Shown piece after piece: positions 55,810-64,000 of a stretch of 64,000 nucleotides of DNA; the stretch's first letter is position 1, and each line of letters starts with the position of its first letter. The DNA comes from Silurus meridionalis (Eukaryota; Chordata; Actinopteri; Siluriformes; Siluridae), in NCBI RefSeq assembly GCF_014805685.1, contig NC_060892.1, positions 25,449,560 through 25,513,559 of the forward strand, in the 5' to 3' direction. A program made the translations under genes and the position numbers. The notes under the pieces were generated by a model. The model did not search any database. It was given only the letters and a program-made list of their open reading frames with translations, and had not been told where the DNA came from.

Positions 55810-58800
55810 TCCTGTGCGCTGTAATTCAGGTCCTTCATGGCCTCCATGCTCCTCGGGCTCTCCCAGCTCGGTCACTCCATTAGGTAAAGGAGGAATTTTT
55901 CTTTTCTCCTGATGAAACAAAGACAACATTAACCTCAACTACTTCCAAGCTTTATATGTTTTCATCCTTTTTTTTTCCAAATTTATTTTTTAAGCTTATT
56001 AACCATATTTTTAAATATCCAATATTTTCTGTTGTTTCATTGCACTTGCATTGCTAGCATTTGCATCATGGTTCCCGTGGCAACAAAGCGCACGTGTGCC
56101 CATGTTCTCATTAAAACCCTCTTGTGGGTTTATTTCTTTGCAAAATCTTGTCATTGTTGAGAACAAATGCTACAACCAGTAAAAAAAACAATGACCACTA
56201 GTAAAAACTAGTAAAATAAATACATTAATACATAAATAAATCAACACATGCATACAAATCCTGAGTGACAAGCAGTTACCACCAGTGAGGGCCAGTGAAC
56301 ACCAATAAAAAAACAGTGAAAAACATTAAAAACCAGTGCAAACCAGAAAAAAATACACCAGTGTTAAATGGAAGAGTGTTTCAGGCTTCACCTGAGATGG
56401 CACGTTCTTGGGTGGCTCTATTCTGATGCTCGGGTCCCACTCCCCTGGCGGTAACACAGTCACCTGGTCCAAAAACTCATCAATTCCAGCCACCAAGTCA
56501 CTGCGGTCCTTCGCCTTATACGCCACGTCGTGGAACACCTTGAAAGAAAGTGAAACAGATCACAATATGTGCCAATCTAAAAAAAAACAAACAAAAAAAG
56601 AGATGATTGGAATGGCATGAAACAGCGCTGACCTCGTCTGTCATTAGTGTGGCAATGGAGCGTCCGATCTCGTGGTACTGAGGTCCTTTTCCCATTGGTC
56701 CCAGCAGTATAAACAGAAATCTGAATGATCACACACGTGAGGGCCATAAAACAGACGGTTGCTAGACAAAAGCATATTGTATTCTATAGAAGCAAGATTC
56801 TGCCATTACTACAGATTTGTGATTTTAAGTGGATCTTCTTGGGGCACACCTGGTGGTAATGGGGACCTCAGCCAGGCCATTAAGCAGCACAGCTGGAGAA
56901 AGCCTCACAAACGCCACCACTGGCTTCTCCAGGAACTCCAATTCTCCAACCAGTATATTTGATGCCTCGGCACCTGGTGGGATCTTCTTCATAAAATGGA
57001 GGTCTATCTGCAGATTTCAAACGAGGTCCATTTACATGTTTGATAACTTCCTATGTGCTCATCTAGTTAAAAAAGATCAGTATTGGGTTGAATGTAGGAA
57101 CTAGATGTACCTTACTGAAGTCCACTGCACTGTTTTCTCGACTGCCATCGCCTCGGCCTTCTGGGCAGCACGGTTGTGACTGCGGAGACACCATCTGACC
57201 TGAGAACAGGAATGAGCACTTTGACTTGTATTACCACTTGATCCAAATAAAAATAATAATTTGTTATTTAAAAAAAATAACATCAACAAATACTTAGTGA
57301 ATAATGAATAGCTTCAAGAATCAAGATATTTTGCACTGATGTACATCAAGATTATCAGGTTCACTCAATCAAGTTTTTAAGCAAACTTTATGGATCAATG
57401 GAATATAATTTCTTTGGCACATGGTCAAGTTTAATGAGACAATCAGTTTCTTAAGGTCAAAAGTCAGATATACAAAATTAGATATTCATGAATATCAGAC
57501 CAGGGCTAAAAACATGTTAATGCAGTATTGATTTGTTGTTGATTTTTCCATAGCTGTGATTTTCTGAAGGAACGAATGAATTATACAGATGACAAACCAG
57601 GTCTAAAGCTACTTATGTTATTCGTAGGTAGAAGCACATTACTTACACAGCGATAGACATGTTCAGGCTGTATAAAATATAACAATATGAACTGGTCATC
57701 TATCTGAGCATCACTGCACATCAACATCAAACATTTAGGTTTCAGCACCAAATACTGGACAGCTCCCTTGAATATAGCCAAGTGGAAGGTTCCAACAATA
57801 ATTTTTGAAATTCCAGAGTAATTTATATATTTAAGTATATATAAAGAACGTGTCTCACTTCTAATAAACATAGGAAGAGGAAAAAAAAGTAAAACTATAA
57901 ACTTTATATAATGGAGTTTGTAACACTTTTTTATTAGCGCTAAACCAACTGCAAAGAGAATGCTATAGCAGCTGTATCGGACTACTTCTTTGCACTGACA
58001 CAAGAGTCTAGATTTTATAAGGTCGATAATCCCTTACTGTTCTATGGTTGACCATTTGCTTCTGTGTTAATGTGTCTGAAGTTTCAACCCTTGGTTTCAA
58101 ACTCTATGGGGGCAAACTGGGCCAAAAAGTGCACTTATTCACATCTAGAAATGTGAGCAAATCAGATCGCATTGACTTATATTTTGACGATCATCTACCA
58201 AAAATGTTTCATTTCCTGTATCAGACTCACTGAGCATATGCTCTGTCTATCTTTTCAATTACTTAATAAACAGTAGTTTGATTGATGCTTTGGACTTGGA
58301 CATCACGATGAAATTTTCTTCACCATGTATGTTGAGAGTTAACCTTATTACCGTTCTTATCCATAGAGTGTGGCTCTGACTGCTTTTTTCCAATGTCAGC
58401 AAACGAGCGGACAATGGGGATGCGGTTGGCTAGTTTCTTCTGGTTTTGGTGATGGTGCTGTTTGAGAAGAGCGTTGCGGATTTTCCTGCGCACCTCCTCT
58501 CCGATAGTGACCGATATCTCATGCTGGTCGAGAACCATGTCTGGAATAGACGAAAGCAAGAGATCGGTGATTATCACAGAGCTCTGTTTTTTTTTCTACA
58601 ACGATTCCACTGTAAGAAAAATGTATTGTTGTTTATTATTTATTTACTACACCTGCAATCTCCTCCAGCGAGTGAGCTCTCATGTCCAGCATGACGATGC
58701 CATTGAGGATGCAGCTGCGCAGTTCGAACAGACTGTGCAGAGACAGTGTGGCCACGTAGGGTTTACTCCATCTCTCCCCTCCGTCCTCCACGTCCTCCTC

Positions 58801-60514
58801 AAATTTCAGCCATCTACAACAGCACACCACCACAGAGAACAAGGATCGATCTGTTGTCCGACAGACAACCAAATTTACTTTAACAATATTCTGTTGCGCA
58901 AGAAAAAGATGCTAGAAAAAGCTAAATAAAGCATGAACTTCACACGTACAGACACGCACTTAACCTCTGAGCACCTTTGAGAAAATTTACACTGTTTACT
59001 TATTTAACTACACTATTTAGACAGAAGCATTTTGACCCCTGACTTTACCAGCTATTTGTAGCTTCTTCCCCAAAACACAAAGATGGAGATATATATTGTA
59101 TATATATTGTACATTGAAAGCCTGCCTCTATGAAGATATTCTTTACATGGGTTGAAGTGGAAGATCTCCTGCTTTAGAGCTCTGACCTTAACTCTATTGA
59201 AGACCTTTATGGATGGGATTGATGTCACGACTCTCTCTACCCTGTCAGTAAGTGCAACAATAACCACTTATGAGCATCTGTGAGCTCATGTATGTGGAAA
59301 AAGGCAGATTTCTTCAGGTGTGTTACTCGTCCATGGGCCATTCCATAAGTAGCAGTTCAAAATAATGGCCTGTTTTAAGTGTCTTGTAGGAAGCACATAC
59401 TATCCTTCACCTCTCCAGGCTGTCATGCAATAGAGGAAAGCTGGCTAGAATGTGGATAAGAATTGGCTCCAAATTTGGTAAAATCCAATTCCATGCTTTA
59501 TAAGCTTTAGCATCTGCTAGAGATGCATCTTTCAATCCAGAGAATACAGCAACCAGACACTACAGTATACAGAATAATGCAAATAATGTAGCACAAGCAC
59601 ACGTGAATTCAAAGCCATAAACACACGTGATTCACAATATGATAGCAACAGCGAAACGGCTAGTTGCGCTTCCCAGAAAACGGGCCGACGTGCTCTTATC
59701 AAGAAGGATGCACTCGGACTCGGACACGCGGGGGCCTGGTTCACTGCACCAATCGATTGTTTAGAGCAAATCGATATACCACACTGCTTATTTTCCATAG
59801 GAAATGGAGTGGGGAGAGAATGCACTGTGTGCTCGTTACACGAATCAATTAGCAATATGAATCCCTTTAGATTACGCTAAGAGAAATGTATTAATCCGAA
59901 TCTTCCATCACAAAAACCCACTAAACCCTCCAAGCCTATTGTTTATAATAAAGCTATTATATAATTAAATCATCAGTATACATTTTGTTCAGTAAAGTAG
60001 AATAGAAAATAAAAAAAATCTAAAACTACATCACAAACTATAAATATCCAAACTAAAAGGTTTGTGAAAGATCCGAAGAACAGATGGTGAGATTTTTAAC
60101 AGCTGATATATAAATTGTGTTGACACTACACATGTAGTGTGAGAGGTGACAGACTGAACATCTGATCAAATCTAACAGCTGTATCTAATTCCAGATTTAA
60201 CTTTCAAGGGACATACACACTGGCAAAAGTATTGGGACACACTTTTCCACCCGTATGAGGTTCTTCTCCGAACTGTTAGCACTATGTAATTGAATGCAGT
60301 TGCATGATTTTTTGCCCTTCACTTGAACTTGAAGACCCAAAGCTTGTTCCAGCATGTCAAATGCCCCTATGCACAAACCCTTTAAACACCTTTGGGATGA
60401 ATGTGAATGCTGACTGCACCCCAGGCCTTCTCACCTCAACTACATCAGTAGCTGACTTTACTAACACACATCATTGGGGCTGAATGAGCACAAATCTCAA
60501 CAATATCTAGTTGA

Positions 60515-60555
<41 letters not shown>

Positions 60556-60579
60556 TAGATAGATAGATAGATACACACA

Positions 60580-60641
<62 letters not shown>

Positions 60642-61232
60642 GTTGCACCTTGCAGTCTCTTTCCACTCGGCATCCTCTCCCTCTCGGAGACAAATTTCAT
60701 CCAGCTCAGTAAAGAGTGCGTGAGGAATGTGCTCCTCATCCTCATCTTCCATCCCCAGCAAAAACTGCACCCTCTGAGACGGAGTGTCTGCTGTAGATGG
60801 AGAAGCAGAACGAGTCACAGAGAGCTGAAACGAGCACGATCCAACAAGCGTTCTGTCTCTCAAACTCTTACTGTATGAGGGAGAATCCTGGCCGTCCTCA
60901 GTTCCTGAGTCTCTCTCTCTTGACCTTTTCCTGTGCCGGTGTCCATGGTGACGGTGTCGCCTGTGGGACCTCCGGCCGAGCGGGACGTGCACCCCGATGT
61001 ACAACGTGCGGTGGCCTAAATCAGGAAAAAGCGTGCTTAGAACAGATTTGGTCTAGTGGTAGAACATGAAGTCTACTGACTTTGGGAACAAGGAATAAAG
61101 GATTTGGAAATTAAGATGGCAAGAGTCATATGAAAAAAGATTCTTATCACCTTCTAGCTCCTCTTTCTCGAAGTTGGTATTGAGCATGGAGCGAGTCCCA
61201 CCTCTGTCCAAAACAGCCTCCTCATCATTTCT
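49486..61232 (-). CDS. slc4a10: Sodium-driven bicarbonate transporter SLC4A10 (NBCn2/NCBE), first exon missing
   Basis: 24 exons join in phase (high to low): 61232-61151, 61015-60872, 60787-60649, 58813-58653, 58540-58352, 57199-57111, 57007-56850, 56720-56633, 56538-56392, 55908-55808, 55436-55262, 55180-55047, 54925-54680, 54600-54495, 53903-53742, 53610-53497, 53392-53231, 53138-52887, 52798-52730, 52427-52254, 52176-52054, 51960-51896, 51626-51516, 49552-49486; 1085 residues plus stop. The N-terminal cytoplasmic domain has [30 protein letters not shown] and [19 protein letters not shown]. The 14-helix membrane domain has [15 protein letters not shown] and [14 protein letters not shown]. 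The third extracellular loop carries NST and NIT sequons and conserved Cys. The tail ends WNIDRETSL, a PDZ ligand. Loop and tail match SLC4A10 better than SLC4A8 or SLC4A7. It imports Na+ and bicarbonate across the plasma membrane, mainly in neurons and choroid plexus. The start codon exon is not seen. Confidence 0.97.
49700..50026. mobile_element. Tc1-like element in slc4a10 intron
   Basis: In reverse it shows ggcctggggtgcagtcagca, gtcatgctggaccaggttgg and the terminus caggtgtctcttaattcttt, then tgtccatattgtg. Confidence 0.6.
50160..50229. repeat. Short minisatellite
   Basis: Three to four copies of ctataccagacaaaacaaa, following a fish dispersed repeat (aatcaggtttattggccaag). Confidence 0.8.
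51176..51213 (-). other. Candidate slc4a10 cassette exon controlling the C-terminus
   Basis: 38 nt between an AG acceptor (51215-51214) and a GTAAGA donor. If included after exon 51626-51516, the frame reads AGC TCC CTC TCC TAA, a short tail SSLS. If skipped, the frame runs into the last exon and ends ETSL. Mammalian SLC4A10 has a comparable small alternative exon that switches between tails with and without a PDZ ligand. Inclusion is not shown by sequence. Confidence 0.5.
53736..53741 (-). other. GC splice donor (GC-AG intron) in slc4a10
   Basis: The exon ends CCC ACC AAG and the intron begins GCAAGT. The next exon starts GTG AGG GCA, so the protein reads [12 protein letters not shown] as in other SLC4A transporters. 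No alternative GT fits. Confidence 0.85.
55731..55807. repeat. (CA)n microsatellite forming an slc4a10 splice donor
   Basis: 77 bp of pure CA on the plus strand, hence (GT)n in the slc4a10 transcript. The exon ends at 55808 with GGA AG, and the very first GT of the repeat is the intron start. Confidence 0.95.
59005..59340. mobile_element. Tc1-like element in slc4a10 intron
   Basis: It starts cactatttagacagaagcat, then tttgacccctgac, and keeps ggttgaagtggaagatctcc and ccttaactctattgaagacc from the transposase region. Confidence 0.55.
60217..60500. mobile_element. Tc1-like fragment in slc4a10 intron
   Basis: Left terminus tggcaaaagtattgggacac; internal words ttccagcatgtcaaatgccc and ctgactgcaccccaggcctt. 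It is broken by the adjacent microsatellite. Confidence 0.6.
60515..60642. repeat. Compound (ACAG)n-(ATAG)n-(CA)n-(GT)n microsatellite
   Basis: Four repeat types in series. The CA to GT switch at cacacacacctgtgtgtgtg is self-complementary. It ends seven bases inside the intron that starts at 60648, next to the slc4a10 donor. Confidence 0.95.
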
Positions 61233-61324
61233 CTGCATGGGAAGACACACACACACATGAATGAATTTACTTACATGCTTATATACACTTACAAAACTTA
61301 GATCACGTTAATACACAAATTACA

Positions 61325-61825
61325 GTATATGGACAAAAGTATTGGCACATCTGACTTTTCCAGCTGTATGTCCAAACTGTTTCCACAAATTTGGAGCATC
61401 TGCATCCGTATACTCAACCTACATTTCCAGTCAGTAGAGATTCCTGGACCTGTGGCTTTTGCAACCGGATCTGCTACTGTAGCAGAGAAATCCTTTCCAT
61501 GAAGTGTTTGTATTTATTACATTTAGAACCTGGAACAAATCCAGGAGCTTCTGTTTGGTTTCAGACCCACTTACGATACAAATCTGTCTCACCACAGATC
61601 TGCTGATAGTGCGGAGATTGAGTTTTTGTACTTTGGCAAGTAGGAGTGTTGCAGGCTGTTGGAGCTTTTTCACAATAACTACCCAAGTGTCAGACCACAA
61701 TATTCAATTCAAAAATATTTTTACTTCGAGTTGTATGACACTTATAACAAATGAATAAACGGATAACGACATATGGCTGAACAAGTCAGGTGTCGAAATG
61801 CTTTTGTTTTTAAAGTGTATGTAGT
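61325..61825. mobile_element. Tc1-like element near the 5' end of slc4a10
   Basis: The left end tatatggacaaaagtattgg, then cacatctgac, is clear. The right end caggtgtcgaaatgcttttg is degraded. The interior is diverged. Confidence 0.5.
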
Positions 61826-62018
61826 GGACGCATCCTTAGCGAAAGAAAACGGTTTCCAGTTGAAAAGAAGGGCTTCAAGGTGAATCAGGAAAGTCGGGAG
61901 AGTGAAACGGGCGGAAACGTCCCAAAAATAAGCACTGGCCTCTGTGAGGTTGACCTTACTGTATGGTCACCATGGAAATGAGTACAGCCCACGGCCTGTT
62001 ATATCTAGAATGCTATAT

Positions 62019-62021
<3 letters not shown>

Positions 62022-62058
<37 letters not shown>

Positions 62059-62215
62059 TCACTATATAGACAAATGTATTGGGACAGCTGATATTTCCAG
62101 CCATATCTGGTTCTAGGAGACCCTGTTCCAGTATGACAAAACCCCTGAAGTGGAAGATCTTGAGTAGCCTCTGATAGAGCTCTAAACTCAACATGATTAA
62201 ACACCTCTGGGATAA
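62022..62215. mobile_element. (AT)n tract and Tc1-like fragment
   Basis: An (AT)n run to about 62054, then cactatatagacaaatgtat, tgggacagctg and decayed internal sequence. Confidence 0.55.
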
Positions 62216-64000
62216 AACTTTATAAACACATACATACATAAATAGATTCCCCACACTGCTTTTGTGTGCATCATTTAGCAGTTTACAAGTTATAATCTGG
62301 ATCTTTTAATCCACAGAGGGATTACAGCCAGCCCTGGGATTTAAACAACTATTTCCACGGAGGATTTTCTGCCTGACTTTATGATAACAGAGCAGATTTG
62401 AAATATAGATGAAGTAAATTAATATATAAGATGTTACACCATGGACCAGAATGCAGGCGATTAGCAGACACATTTGTCTACAATGGCTGGAATAGAAAGA
62501 ACGCACAAACATTAGCAAATTCTTCCACGTTGCGTTTGTTTTTCAAACGATAGCGTAGGAAGAAGGTCAACGATCAGCACGCATTAAGTCCATAAATAGC
62601 TGCCGGGTTTTTTTTTTTCTTCCTGTAATGTTGGGTCCAGTTTTTTTAAATCCCTGCTCCAATCCTGATCCCATTTGCAAACCAAAAATAGACCGTTAAC
62701 ACATGTCTCGATTAATGTATCAAAGGGCGTAGTGTTGATCGAGTGATACACATGTGTCTGTTCTGTGTCTGTACCAGCCTTGGTGGCTGGTGCTCGAGCT
62801 GTCACGTCTGTGACACAGCCATAAATGAGAGCCTGGTATCTCCATGGAAACATCCCCCCCAAAACCCCTGGGAAATTGTTTCCAGTCTGTCAGTGACATC
62901 ATCAGCCTGAGACCTCGGCTCTCGTTCTGTCGAGCTCACAGAGGAGATCTGAAGGACACCGTGCTCTGTTGCTGCATGATGTTTAACACATGAACAGCAC
63001 ACGAAGAGCTTTAATGATTTAGTTCTTTTTGAAGCCATTCATAAAGATTAAGACACCTGTTCGTCACTCAATAGCACACATGCACACACGTATTTAATTG
63101 AAGCATATCACACACACACACACACACACCCTGCAGCTTCCATTGTTCTATTATTAGAAAGATTCCTCAAGAAAGAGCTCAAGTGTAACACACATGCTTC
63201 TTTATTTTTCCCCCAATTCCTCACACCTTTCCAGAACTCTGTCCAGAAACCTCTCATCCCCCCAGTCGTTCCACTTTCTGTTCCCATTGCCCTAAAAAAG
63301 TATGCTTCAGGGACACACTCCCTCTCTCACACACATTCTTATAAACATTTACAGCACTTGAAGGCTTATATATTTCAGGGCTGTTGCTCTATAGAGGATT
63401 TATGTACATAAGTTTCCATTCTATGGTACAAATGGGTTACAGTAAAGGCACAGGATATATTCTGGAGATGTTTTGATGCTGCTGTATAGCATTAAATATG
63501 CATGCACACACGCTTACCTGCTCCTGATGTTATTTTTACACAAAGCTCCTTCACTGCATAAAAGCCATCTTGTTCTCCATCTCTCTCATATGGGACAGAG
63601 CTTTGAAGGAGGACCACCAAGTCCTGTTAACTGCCATTATAATTGGCAAATTTTACATTTGCAACGTACTGTATTCACCCTCTGGAGCGATAACGAAATA
63701 AAAAAAAACAATATAACAGGGAGTCAACAGTAACTCAAATCACCACTCTTTACAACCATGGTGATGTGAATGGGGTACAACAGCATAAGCCCACACTGGG
63801 TTCCACTCCTTTGAGGCAAAAACTTGAACGTGAGACTAATATACGTGTGGAAATCATCCAATGATGCTTTTATTTTAAGCTACTTAAAATAGAAAGCGCT
63901 AATAGAGGCTAATCTTTACCCTGAAGTTTTAACCACTGAGCTGCTTGTAAACCGTGAAACGTGGCAAGATTCCCAACATGGACGCACATATCACTGTCAT
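62216..64000. other. Stretch with no recognised exon
   Basis: Probably the first slc4a10 intron. A (CA)n tract lies at about 63107-63129. I looked on the minus strand for the start exon (a short N-terminus before RNDEEAV) and did not find a convincing match. Confidence 0.4.

Noticed and set aside
55565..55938. Long His-Thr or Cys-Val repeat frames
   Set aside because: They are translations of the CA/GT microsatellite. Similar frames at 29577, 40977 and 60445 were discarded for the same reason.
57581..58003. 140-codon minus frame inside slc4a10
   Set aside because: It lies wholly in an intron between exons that join in phase, is AT-rich and shows no motif.

Overview
This window is vertebrate nuclear DNA, almost certainly from a ray-finned fish. 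It has split genes with GT-AG (and two GC-AG) introns, abundant (CA)n and (GATA)n microsatellites, many decayed Tc1-like transposon copies and hAT-type elements. Four recognisable vertebrate genes and one gene I do not recognise are supported by exon-by-exon reading-phase reconstruction.

Layout. 49-1311 (+): the last four exons of a THSD7-family receptor, called thsd7b from synteny. About 1.3-24 kb: a gene-poor, transposon-rich spacer. It holds a complete 4.2 kb hAT-like element (18272-22508) with an 8-bp target-site duplication and a tandem array of tRNA-like units. 24.1-34.85 kb (+): spopl, with a GC-rich promoter candidate, ten coding exons giving 392 aa, and a 3'UTR. 35819-36559 (-): the main exon of a neurexophilin, called nxph2. 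37629-40161: a second, truncated copy of the hAT/tRNA-like element. 43631-45040 (-): a four-exon gene for a 352-aa basic protein of unknown function. 49486-61232 (-): slc4a10, 24 constitutive exons plus one candidate cassette exon. Its first coding exon was not found and probably lies beyond the window.

Biology. The genes are not an operon. THSD7B is a thrombospondin-repeat membrane protein, SPOPL a substrate adaptor of CUL3 ubiquitin ligase, NXPH2 a secreted ligand of alpha-neurexins, and SLC4A10 a sodium-driven bicarbonate transporter of neurons. The order THSD7B-SPOPL-NXPH2 matches the human 2q22 block, but I see no HNMT exons between the first two, and SLC4A10 (2q24 in human) is joined on.

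Most interesting signals: the tRNA-like arrays carried inside a hAT-type transposon; two GC-AG introns, one of them just before the SPOPL-specific in-frame 54-nt exon; an slc4a10 splice donor that is the edge of a 77-bp GT repeat; a candidate cassette exon that switches the PDZ-binding tail of slc4a10; and a perfect 39-bp inverted repeat with a 2-nt loop.
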